This document shows, in pieces, positions 1-5,159 of a stretch of DNA of 7,477 nt; within the stretch, counting starts at the first letter, position 1, and every line of letters starts with the position of its first letter. Location of the stretch: assembly GCA_023700845.1 (NCBI GenBank), contig JAMPYD010000085.1:1-7477 (forward strand). Direction: 5' to 3'. The notes below the pieces were generated by a model that worked only from the letters and a program-made list of their open reading frames with translations, was not told the DNA's origin and did no database searches. The translations under genes were made by a program, and so were the position numbers. Origin of the DNA: Elusimicrobiota bacterium. GTDB taxonomy: Bacteria; Elusimicrobiota; Elusimicrobia; UBA1565; UBA9628.

Positions 1-655
1 CGGGAAGGGTAAGGGTCGCCTTGTCGGAGAGGTAGGCCTGAAGATCCAGAAGGCCGGCCTCGTGGAGCAGGGCCGGGAGCAGGTCCCCGATGGAGTTGTT
101 CCCCAGCCCCAGCGCCGCCTTGCCTCGCTCGCACAGCGCCTGCAGGCGGACGGCGGCCGTCAGCACGGAGATGTCGCCGTTGAAATTCTCGCTGTCGCGG
201 ACGAGCGAGTTCGCCAGATTGTTCGGCTCGCTGAGGACGAGCAGGCCGCCGGGCTTGAGCACGCGCAGGAACTCGCGCAAAGTCGTCCGCGGGTCGGGCA
301 CGTGGATCAGCAAGGTCTGGCAGGTCACCAGGTCGAAGGCGGCGTCGGCGAACGGCAGCCCGTTCGCGTCGCCCTGCCGGTAGCCGAAGCGGGTCAGGCC
401 CCTCGCCTTCGCGATCTCCGCGGCCTTGAGCACCCACTCGGGCTCGCGGTCGACGCCCGTGACGACGGCCTCCGGGGAGAGGAAGGGCGCCAGGACGCGG
501 CCCCAGTGGCCGAGCCCGCAGCCCGCGTCGAGGATGGTCCGGGCCTCCGAGAGGCGCCAGCGCCCGGCCATCAGGGCGACGAAGTCGGAGTTCCACCAGA
601 AATCGCGCTGCTCGCCGAAGTACTCCGCGGAATGCGGCTTTTCCTGTTTGGCCAT
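1..655 (-). CDS. class I SAM-dependent methyltransferase (C-terminus cut by window edge)
   Basis: This would transfer a methyl group from S-adenosylmethionine to an unknown substrate, probably in the cytoplasm since no signal peptide or membrane segment is visible. The 218 visible residues carry the Rossmann-fold signatures in order: motif I ILDAGCGLGHWG at about residues 41-52, the acidic ribose-binding loop GVDRE about 25 residues later, a motif with LPFADAAFDLVTCQ before the fourth strand, and the post-motif RVLKPGGLLVLSEPNN. The N-terminus (AEYFGEQRDFWWNSDF) is rich in aromatic residues and probably forms a lid. The reading frame stays open to base 2, so the C-terminus lies outside the window. 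The ATG is one base after the stop of the upstream protease-like gene and has a GGAGG at 664-660, so it is the last visible gene of a coupled operon. The methyltransferase fold is certain; the substrate cannot be told from sequence. Confidence 0.93.
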   Translation of the reverse strand, partial: MAKQEKPHSAEYFGEQRDFWWNSDFVALMAGRWRLSEARTILDAGCGLGHWGRVLAPFLSPEAVVTGVDREPEWVLKAAEIAKARGLTRFGYRQGDANGLPFADAAFDLVTCQTLLIHVPDPRTTLREFLRVLKPGGLLVLSEPNNLANSLVRDSENFNGDISVLTAAVRLQALCERGKAALGLGNNSIGDLLPALLHEAGLLDLQAYLSDKATLTLP

Positions 656-664
656 GCTACCTCC
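656..664 (-). promoter_or_regulatory. Shine-Dalgarno site for the methyltransferase, overlapping the upstream stop
   Basis: On the minus strand GGAGG occupies 664-660, four bases before the ATG at 655-653. It is built from the last sense codons of the upstream gene (TGG AGG), and that gene's TAG stop lies in the spacer. This fixes the methyltransferase start and implies that ribosomes finishing the upstream gene can reinitiate here. Confidence 0.75.
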
Positions 665-1340
665 AGCCGGAGCACTTGCGGTACACGGCGTCGTACGGGT
701 CGGGATGGTCGAGCCTTTCCTGGGCCTCGGCGTCGTCCTTCTCGTACCGGTCGTAAATGGGGCCGGCGATCGTCGCGATCGCGGCCTTGAGCTGCTCCGC
801 GGCCGCGGCGAAATCCGTCGTGATCACGGGATCGAAGCGCGTCGGGATCCCCTCCGAGGCCGCGAGCGCGCGCTCGAGCTTGCGCGCCAGGTCCGCCGCC
901 TGCTCGCGGGCGACGCGCCCGTGGCCGCGCTCGTGCTCGAGGACGGCCTCGTACTCGCAGGAGCCCTCGGGGTACTCGCGCGGGATGTGGATGACGATCG
1001 AGGAGATCGCCACCTCCAGGATCACGTCGTCGAACCAGGCGTAGACGGCCTTCGTGCCGGTGGCCGTGCTGAAGCGCGTGTGCGTCGCCATGCTGTGCTT
1101 GATCGTGCTCAGGCCCTGGGTCTTCAGCCCGCTGCCGGCCGCGCCCGGCAGGCGCGCGATCTCCTTCTGAGACAGGCCGTGGCGGATCTCGACGGGCACC
1201 GCGGTCGTCTGGACCCGGAAGCGGTGAAAGCGGCTGCGGCCCGGGTTCACGCGGCCCGCCGCGTCCCCGCCCTTCTCGACGGCCGACGGCGCGCAGGCCG
1301 CCGACGCGAGCAGCAGCCCGGCGAGGAGCCTCGCCCTCAC
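657..1340 (-). CDS. exported putative zinc metalloprotease (HExxH protein, possible lipoprotein)
   Basis: The 227-residue product has an N-terminal hydrophobic export signal ending LASAAC, with Cys16 as a possible lipidation site. The lipobox is atypical, with Ser at -3 where Leu is usual, so a lipoprotein is likely but not certain. Residues 136-140 read HERGH, an exact HExxH zinc-binding motif, inside a helix (EYEAVLEHERGHGRVAREQ) preceded by a hydrophobic strand and PREYPEGSCEY. This layout, with a short strand, a Cys and then HExxH, resembles small secreted Zn-dependent protease families such as DUF922, but I cannot confirm membership. The region after the motif is helical and charged, and a second Cys lies at 223. 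The likely location is the periplasm or outer membrane. The start is GTG at 1340, overlapping the previous stop as GTGA, with GAGG seven bases upstream. Proteolytic activity is inferred from the motif alone; the third zinc ligand is not evident. Confidence 0.85.
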   Translation of the reverse strand: MRARLLAGLLLASAACAPSAVEKGGDAAGRVNPGRSRFHRFRVQTTAVPVEIRHGLSQKEIARLPGAAGSGLKTQGLSTIKHSMATHTRFSTATGTKAVYAWFDDVILEVAISSIVIHIPREYPEGSCEYEAVLEHERGHGRVAREQAADLARKLERALAASEGIPTRFDPVITTDFAAAAEQLKAAIATIAGPIYDRYEKDDAEAQERLDHPDPYDAVYRKCSGWR

Positions 1341-2140
1341 TGCGCGGCCTCGAGCGCGGAGAGCGCCGACAGCCAGCGCTCCTCGCGCTGGACGTCGTCG
1401 AAGGATTCGTAGTCGAGCTCGCCCGACGGCGCCTTGGCGAGGAGCGCTCGCGCCCCCCGGGAGCGCAGCGCCGCCGGCGCCCGGGACGCGAGCTCGGCCG
1501 CGAGGGCCCGGAAATTCAGCTCGGCGCTGTAGCTCATCCGGGGCCCGAGCGCCGCGTAATCGAACTCGGCCGCCAGGAGGCGCACGCGCCGGGCGGGCGA
1601 GGCGAACACCAGGTCGATGAACGGCGTGCGCCGCTCCTCGACGACCTGCCGCGTCTTCCCCTTGGCGCCCATCAAGGGCAGGCCGGTCGCCAACGTCGCG
1701 CCGAGGCGCATGGATTTCTCCGCGAGCGACGGGGCCTCGGCCACCGTCTTGAGCCCGCTCTCCCGGACGACGCCCGACGACAGCACCTTGAGGTGCGTCC
1801 AGACGAGGCGGGAATGCTCGGCGTTGCCCCTCCCCGCCAGGATGTCGAAGCCGTCTCCGGACAGCTCGGCCTTGGTCACCACGAGCGCGGGCGGCGGATC
1901 CTCGAGCAGCGAGACCGGCACGGCCACGGCGGGCAGGCCGGCCGACGCGAGCGCGGAGGCGAGCGCCTCGGCCTCCCCGGCGGGAGACGGTTCGGCGACG
2001 ATCCCCCAGGAGCGGCGGACGACCGGCAGCAAAGTCTCCGCGGGGAGGGAGCCCCGGCCGGCGAGCACCGCGGCGACGGCCTTCGCGTCGAACCGCGCGG
2101 GCGCGCGGAGCAGGACGGCGTGAGGCGGGCGCTCGGTCAC
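1337..2140 (-). CDS. conserved-looking hypothetical protein, two apparent domains, no recognised family
   Basis: I do not recognise this 267-residue protein. There is no signal peptide and no membrane helix, so it is probably cytoplasmic. Residues 1 to about 80 look like a small alpha/beta domain: a strand HAVLLRAP, a helix, a Trp-containing strand (RRSWGIVAE), a helix rich in Ala and Glu, and a strand AVAVPVSLL. The remainder starts with a beta-rich segment (ALVVTKAELSGDGFDIL), contains FIDLVFASPARRVRLLAAEFDYAALGP at roughly residues 173-199, and ends in a helical region with the acidic ELDYESFDD. The start is GTG at 2140, sharing GTGA with the regulator stop. The open frame continues upstream inside the regulator gene, but that part is only its shadow. 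No good ribosome-binding site precedes the GTG, so translation probably depends on coupling to the regulator. Its position directly after a response regulator suggests a role in that signalling output. Confidence 0.82.
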   Translation of the reverse strand: MTERPPHAVLLRAPARFDAKAVAAVLAGRGSLPAETLLPVVRRSWGIVAEPSPAGEAEALASALASAGLPAVAVPVSLLEDPPPALVVTKAELSGDGFDILAGRGNAEHSRLVWTHLKVLSSGVVRESGLKTVAEAPSLAEKSMRLGATLATGLPLMGAKGKTRQVVEERRTPFIDLVFASPARRVRLLAAEFDYAALGPRMSYSAELNFRALAAELASRAPAALRSRGARALLAKAPSGELDYESFDDVQREERWLSALSALEAAQ

Positions 2141-2841
2141 TTCGGCGGAATCAGAGCGTAGCCGCGTCCGGAGACGCTGACCAGCCACTGGTCCGACTTC
2201 CAGCCGAGCTTGAGGCGCACGCGGCGCACGTGGACCTCGACGGTCTTCAGCGCGCCCTCGGACGGGGCCTCCACGCCCCAGACCTCGCGGTACACCTCGG
2301 CGCGCTCGGTCGGCTTGGGCGTGCGGTTGGCCAGGAAGTACAGCAGCTCGAACTCCTTCGGCGTCAGGTGCTGGTACTCCTTGGAGCCGAGCTTGACGAG
2401 CTTGCGCGGATAGTCGAGGCTCAGGCCGCCGACCTCGAGGCGCGCGGGCGGCTCGGCGCGCTCCTCGCCGGCGTTGCGGCGCAGCAGCGCGCGGGCGTAG
2501 GCGAGCAGGCGCGCGCTCTTGACGGGCTTGGTCAGGTAGTCGTCGGCGCCCATGTCGAGGCAGGCGATGTCCTGGCCCTCCTTGTCGTTGCCGGTCAGTA
2601 TGATGATGGGAATACGCGCCGACTGGATGTCCTGCTTGAGGACCTGGCACACCTCGAGGCCCTTCATGCCGGGCATGACGAGGTCCAGGATCACGAGGTC
2701 CGGCATCTCGGACTGCGCCGTCATGATGCCCGCCTTCCCCGACGGGGCCTGGAGGACCGTGTAGCCTTCCAGGGAGAGAACGTCGCCCACCGCCTTGCGG
2801 AAGGACGCGTCGTCGTCGATCAGAAGCACCTTCGTTGCCAT
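2137..2841 (-). CDS. OmpR/PhoB-family two-component response regulator
   Basis: The 234-residue protein is a DNA-binding transcription factor activated by phosphorylation. The receiver domain (residues 1 to about 120) has the acidic cluster D9-D10-D11, phosphoacceptor D53 in LVILDLVMPG, the switch threonine T83 in IILTGND and the invariant K105 in YLTKPVK. A linker (about 121-134) leads to a winged-helix domain with LTPKEFELL at 159-167, the recognition-helix region VEVHVRRVRLKLG near 201-213, and the terminal hairpin VSVSGRGYAL. All key residues are present, so it should be phosphorylated normally. The ATG at 2841 has no clear ribosome-binding site and lies 24 bp from the divergent kinase start. 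Downstream it overlaps the hypothetical gene by 4 bases. The likely partner kinase is the divergent neighbour. The target genes are unknown; its own operon is a natural candidate. Confidence 0.96.
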   Translation of the reverse strand: MATKVLLIDDDASFRKAVGDVLSLEGYTVLQAPSGKAGIMTAQSEMPDLVILDLVMPGMKGLEVCQVLKQDIQSARIPIIILTGNDKEGQDIACLDMGADDYLTKPVKSARLLAYARALLRRNAGEERAEPPARLEVGGLSLDYPRKLVKLGSKEYQHLTPKEFELLYFLANRTPKPTERAEVYREVWGVEAPSEGALKTVEVHVRRVRLKLGWKSDQWLVSVSGRGYALIPPK

Positions 2842-2849
2842 GCCTGGAT

Positions 2850-2859
2850 TTTATATAAA
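2850..2859. promoter_or_regulatory. symmetric AT-rich -10 palindrome, candidate bidirectional promoter
   Basis: TTTATATAAA is a perfect 10-bp palindrome and the only AT-rich patch in the 24-bp gap between the divergent kinase and regulator genes. It offers TATAAA at 2854-2859 on the plus strand and at 2855-2850 on the minus strand. Normal spacing from a -10 hexamer would place the starts near 2866 (the kinase GTG) and near 2843 (two bases before the regulator ATG), so both transcripts may be leaderless or nearly so. The -35 matches are poor on both sides (TTCGTT at 2831-2836 for the kinase). The palindrome is seen directly; promoter function is inferred. Confidence 0.55.
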
Positions 2860-2865
2860 TCAGGG

Positions 2866-3660
2866 GTGGAACCCAAGCTCTTCGCGCTCGCCGTCCTCGC
2901 GCTGGCGGCCGGCGTCGCCGGAGGGTACGCGCTGGGCCGCCGCCGCCGCGCGCGCGTCGCCGACGCGCTTCCCGACGAGGACCGCATCGCCTGGCTCCAG
3001 CGCCTCTCCACCATCGGCCAGATGATGTCCGGCGTCGTGCACGAGGTCCGCACCCCGCTGGCCACCGTCGTCCTCACCGCCGAGCACGCCCAGCGCGTCC
3101 TCGACAAGGGCGGCGACCCGCGCCCCCAGCTCGCCAGCATCCTGCGCGAGGCGGACCGCGCCGTCGAGATCCTCTCCGACATCCTCGACTTCGCCAAGCC
3201 CTCCCCCCTCGAGCTCAAGCCCCAGCCGCTCGCCCCGCTCATCAAGGCGGCGCTCGAGCCGATCTGGATCCGCTTCGACGAGCGCACCGTCGACGTCTGG
3301 CTCGAGATCCCCGAGGACCTCGTCGTGCGCGCCAGCTCCCGCCATTTTCACCAGGTCCTGACGATCCTCCTGATGAACGCGCTCGACGCCTTGCCCTTCG
3401 GCGGGCGCCTCGAGCTCAAGGCCCGGCGCTCCGGGGACGTGATCAGCGTCGCGCTCAGAGACACCGGCGTCGGCATCGACCCCGTCGTCCTCAAGGGCCT
3501 CTTCGAGCCCTTCGCCACCGGCCGCGCCGAGCGCGGCGGCACCGGCCTCGGCCTCAACGTCGCGCGCTGGCTGATGAACAAGCACGGCGGCGACGTGAGC
3601 ATCACGAGCGAGGGCATCGGCAAGGGCACGACGGTCGTCCTCACCTTGCCCGCGGCCTAG
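2866..3660 (+). CDS. membrane-anchored sensor-less histidine kinase
   Basis: The 264-residue kinase autophosphorylates on histidine and hands the phosphate to a response regulator, most likely the divergent one. Residues 4-23 form a single hydrophobic segment followed by RRRRAR, which is a membrane anchor with the catalytic part in the cytoplasm. The HisKA dimerisation helix holds the phosphoacceptor H59 in VVHEVRTPL. The HATPase_c domain has the N box (LLMNALDAL, N171), G1 box DTGVGI at 199-204, F box FEPF at 213-216 and G2 box GGTGLGL at 224-230. No periplasmic loop, PAS, GAF or HAMP domain fits between the anchor and HisKA, so the signal is probably sensed in the membrane or through a partner. 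The start is GTG at 2866, because the frame farther upstream runs antisense through the regulator and offers no credible start. No ribosome-binding site with normal spacing is seen, which fits a leaderless message. Confidence 0.94.
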   Translation: MEPKLFALAVLALAAGVAGGYALGRRRRARVADALPDEDRIAWLQRLSTIGQMMSGVVHEVRTPLATVVLTAEHAQRVLDKGGDPRPQLASILREADRAVEILSDILDFAKPSPLELKPQPLAPLIKAALEPIWIRFDERTVDVWLEIPEDLVVRASSRHFHQVLTILLMNALDALPFGGRLELKARRSGDVISVALRDTGVGIDPVVLKGLFEPFATGRAERGGTGLGLNVARWLMNKHGGDVSITSEGIGKGTTVVLTLPAA

Positions 3661-3678
3661 CCGTCCTTCGGACAGGCT
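3659..3678 (+). repeat. imperfect GC-rich hairpin with CCTTCGGACAGGCTCG core
   Basis: AGCCGTCC and GGACAGGCT pair as an 8-bp stem with one bulged A and a TTC loop, beginning at the end of the kinase stop codon. No T-tract follows, so it is a poor intrinsic terminator. The core resembles the short dispersed CCTTCGACAGGCTCAGG-type intergenic repeats found in many bacterial genomes, but only one copy is in the window, so this is a suggestion. Confidence 0.4.
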
Positions 3679-3683
3679 CGAAC

Positions 3684-3689
3684 TATAAT
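3684..3689 (+). promoter_or_regulatory. consensus -10 box (TATAAT) for the three-gene set
   Basis: A perfect TATAAT lies 38 bases before the ATG of the cysteine-rich gene in an otherwise GC-rich region. Transcription would begin near 3696. No good -35 hexamer is found at 15-18 bp spacing, because that stretch is occupied by the hairpin arm. A GGAGG at 3713-3717, four bases before the ATG, completes a convincing expression signal. Confidence 0.6.
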
Positions 3690-3721
3690 GCTATCATCAG
3701 CCCCGACAAATTGGAGGAAGC

Positions 3722-4141
3722 ATGGCTTTTTACCGCAAGAAGCGCCGGAAGGTGGGCCCGAGCAAGAATGATCAGAAGGTCCGCCGCGCGCAGAACGCCG
3801 AGGACCAGGAGCGCGCCGCCGGCACCCTCTCCACCCGCTTCCCCTCCCTGCGCTCTTTGCGCGTGAAGGTCTCCATCGCCACCCCCCAGGGCGTCGTCCT
3901 CGAGGAGTCCGAGGAGACCTACGGCCCCAACGACCCCTTCTTCCTCGAGGCGGACTGCCCCGGCTCGTGCGGCTCCGGCTCCTACGACTTCGCCGTGCTC
4001 ATCGCCCAATCCCTCGAGAACCTGCAGGAGCGCGGCTCCGCGCAGATCGTCTGCTCCGAGCCTTCCTACAGCGGCGCCGCGGGCGCCACGTGCGGCTGCA
4101 TCGCGAAGTGCGAGTTCCTCGCCGAGGTCACGCCCTCATGA
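3722..4141 (+). CDS. small basic-tailed six-cysteine protein, possible zinc binder
   Basis: I do not recognise a named family for this 139-residue protein. The first 32 residues are strongly charged and probably disordered, with the basic runs RKKRRK and KVRR. A compact domain follows, from about residue 40 to the end, with beta strands LRSLRVKVSI and GVVLEESEETY. Six cysteines are arranged as C79-x3-C83, C111, and C124-x-C126-x3-C130, and the first pair sits in DCPGSCGSGSYDF. This spacing suits a structural zinc site. There is no signal peptide, so the cysteines are probably reduced in the cytoplasm, and metal binding is more plausible than disulfides. The basic tail could contact nucleic acid or ribosomes; that is inference. 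The start has a strong GGAGG and a TATAAT box upstream. The gene ends in an ATGA overlap with the next one, so the two products are probably made together. Confidence 0.85.
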   Translation: MAFYRKKRRKVGPSKNDQKVRRAQNAEDQERAAGTLSTRFPSLRSLRVKVSIATPQGVVLEESEETYGPNDPFFLEADCPGSCGSGSYDFAVLIAQSLENLQERGSAQIVCSEPSYSGAAGATCGCIAKCEFLAEVTPS

Positions 4142-4377
4142 GCGAGGATCTCCAGGCCGAGCTCGCGCGCCTGCGCGCCGAGAACGAAACCCTCAAGAAG
4201 GCCGGCGCGCGCGGCGTCTCCCTGAAGGTCAGCCAGAAGGGCGCCGTCAGCCTGTACGGCATGGGCCGCTTCCCCGTCACCCTCTACAAAGAGCAGTGGC
4301 TCAAGATCCTCGAGATGTCCGACGTGATCCGCGCCTTCATCGCGGACAACGCCTCGTCCCTCAAGGAAAAAGAATAG
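4138..4377 (+). CDS. 79-aa coiled-coil small protein, conserved-looking hypothetical
   Basis: The 79-residue product starts with a short amphipathic heptad-like helix (DLQAELARLRAENETLKK, residues 4-21), likely a coiled-coil dimerisation element. A compact conserved-looking unit follows, containing SLKVSQKGAVSLYGMGRFPV at 28-47 and the helix LYKEQWLKILEMSDVIRAFI, then a charged tail. It has no signal peptide and no cysteine. The middle segment, with GMGRFPVTLYKEQW, resembles a small uncharacterised protein I associate with several Gram-negative phyla, but I cannot name a family. The ATG overlaps the preceding TGA as ATGA, with GAGG ten bases upstream, and its own TAG overlaps the GTG of the lipoprotein by one base. 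It is therefore the middle member of a tightly coupled set, and a scaffold or adaptor role is one guess. Confidence 0.87.
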   Translation: MSEDLQAELARLRAENETLKKAGARGVSLKVSQKGAVSLYGMGRFPVTLYKEQWLKILEMSDVIRAFIADNASSLKEKE

Positions 4378-4667
4378 TGCGCCGGGCCGTTCTCCTCTGC
4401 CTGCTCCTGCTGGGCGCCTGCGCCTCGCTCGACAAGGAGAACGAGGCCTTCCTCGAGGGCGACCGCCCCCACTCCGCGTCCGCGAAGCACGACACGGGCA
4501 AGTGCAAGCCGTGGTTCGTCTCCCCCGACCGCGACTGGGGCCAGGGCGCGCCGAAGCACTCCTGCTGGACCCGCCTCTGGGAAGTCCCGGTCGCGCTCGT
4601 CGCGGCCCCGATCGCGATCGCGATCGTCACGGCGCCCGTCTGGGCCCCGATCGTCCTCCTCAAGTAG
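4377..4667 (+). CDS. small lipoprotein with hydrophobic C-terminus
   Basis: The 96-residue product has a textbook lipoprotein signal: MRR, a run of Leu, then the lipobox LGAC with lipidated Cys15. The mature part is short and polar (residues 16-62), with Cys43 and Cys63 able to form a disulfide in the periplasm. Residues 69-95 are almost entirely hydrophobic with several prolines (EVPVALVAAPIAIAIV, then APVWAPIVLL), which suggests a second membrane contact or hairpin. The chosen start is GTG at 4377, overlapping the previous TAG as TAGTG, with AAGGA at 4363-4367; the frame further upstream would add a non-signal extension and overlap the 79-aa gene. The function is unknown. Its stop is only 3 bp from the convergent stop of the exported 162-aa protein gene. 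Confidence 0.87.
   Translation: MRRAVLLCLLLLGACASLDKENEAFLEGDRPHSASAKHDTGKCKPWFVSPDRDWGQGAPKHSCWTRLWEVPVALVAAPIAIAIVTAPVWAPIVLLK
4609..4626 (+). repeat. short CGATCG hexanucleotide tandem inside the lipoprotein gene
   Basis: CGATCG occurs three times in a row, encoding alternating Ile-Ala in the hydrophobic C-terminal segment. It is in frame and is probably a by-product of coding Ile-Ala in a GC-rich genome. A change of one 6-base unit would alter the segment by two residues without a frameshift. Confidence 0.7.
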
Positions 4668-4670
4668 CCC

Positions 4671-5159
4671 TCAGCCGAGCAGCTTCGCCACCGCGCCGGC
4701 GATCAGCGCGTCCAGCCTCGCCTTCTGCGCGGGCGTCAGCTTCGCCTTGTCGAGGGTGAGGATCTTGCCGCTCGCGGCGTCATAGAGGGACCCATCGCGG
4801 ATCCCTCCGTCAAAGCCGGCATCCACCGCGGCCTCCTGGCGCGTGTGCTCCGCGCTCACGCACTGGACCGTGAGCCGCGCGGGATAAACCTCTCCCCCGG
4901 GCCCGCTCAGCGGCCGGGCCAGGTAGAAGCTCACGCGCGGGCTCATCCCGGAAGGGCACTGGCCCTCCACGGCCTCGGCCGCCAGGACGACGGCGAACAC
5001 CTCGTACTCCGTCGCTCCGACCGACAGCTTCTCCACCGACGTGGGCCGCAGGCGCGCGCGCTCCGTCAGACGGACCCAGACCGCGTCGTCGGCCACGCGC
5101 CCGAGCGGCGCGGCGCGGACCGACCCGGCGAGGAACAGCATCGACAGGAGCAGCCTCAC
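4671..5159 (-). CDS. exported protein of unknown function, coupled to the amidase
   Basis: The 162-residue product begins with a cleavable signal peptide (MRLLLSMLFLAGSVRA, likely cut after Ala16) and should reach the periplasm or outside. No known domain is recognised. The mature part has an alternating beta pattern around TEYEVFAVVLAAEAV and RVSFYLARPL, with Cys68 and Cys100 able to form one disulfide. An acidic and glycine-rich stretch around DAGFDGGIRDGSLYD follows, and then a C-terminal helix rich in Lys and Ala. The start is GTG at 5159, overlapping the amidase TGA as GTGA, and a strong GGAGGAG at 5174-5168 sits eight bases upstream. The open frame continues far upstream antisense-like through the amidase gene but has no support there. 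Sharing a transcript with a wall hydrolase suggests a periplasmic partner, inhibitor or envelope protein; none of these is shown by sequence. Confidence 0.85.
   Translation of the reverse strand: MRLLLSMLFLAGSVRAAPLGRVADDAVWVRLTERARLRPTSVEKLSVGATEYEVFAVVLAAEAVEGQCPSGMSPRVSFYLARPLSGPGGEVYPARLTVQCVSAEHTRQEAAVDAGFDGGIRDGSLYDAASGKILTLDKAKLTPAQKARLDALIAGAVAKLLG

Noticed and set aside
62..1412. Long plus-strand open frames opposite the methyltransferase and protease-like genes
   Set aside because: They are antisense shadows in GC-rich DNA. Their translations are low-complexity Arg/Gly/Ala text without domains, while the minus strand encodes recognisable motifs.
2141..2650. N-terminal extension of the 267-aa hypothetical protein inside the regulator gene
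   Set aside because: The extra 170 codons are an out-of-frame reading of the response regulator and are Arg/Pro/Ala rich. The GTG at 2140 with a GTGA overlap is a better start.
2230..2865. N-terminal extension of the histidine kinase running antisense through the regulator
   Set aside because: The extension is a shadow of the regulator gene. The GTG at 2866 directly precedes the membrane anchor.
2860..3585. Minus-strand open frame opposite the kinase
   Set aside because: Acidic low-complexity translation with no domain, directly opposite an intact kinase with all catalytic boxes.
3659..3689. Intrinsic terminator after the kinase
   Set aside because: A hairpin is present but no T-tract follows; the AT-rich bases after it form a TATAAT box instead.
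4609..4626. CGATCG tandem as a regulatory or methylation-related repeat array
   Set aside because: Only three units, in frame, and explained by Ile-Ala codons in GC-rich coding sequence.
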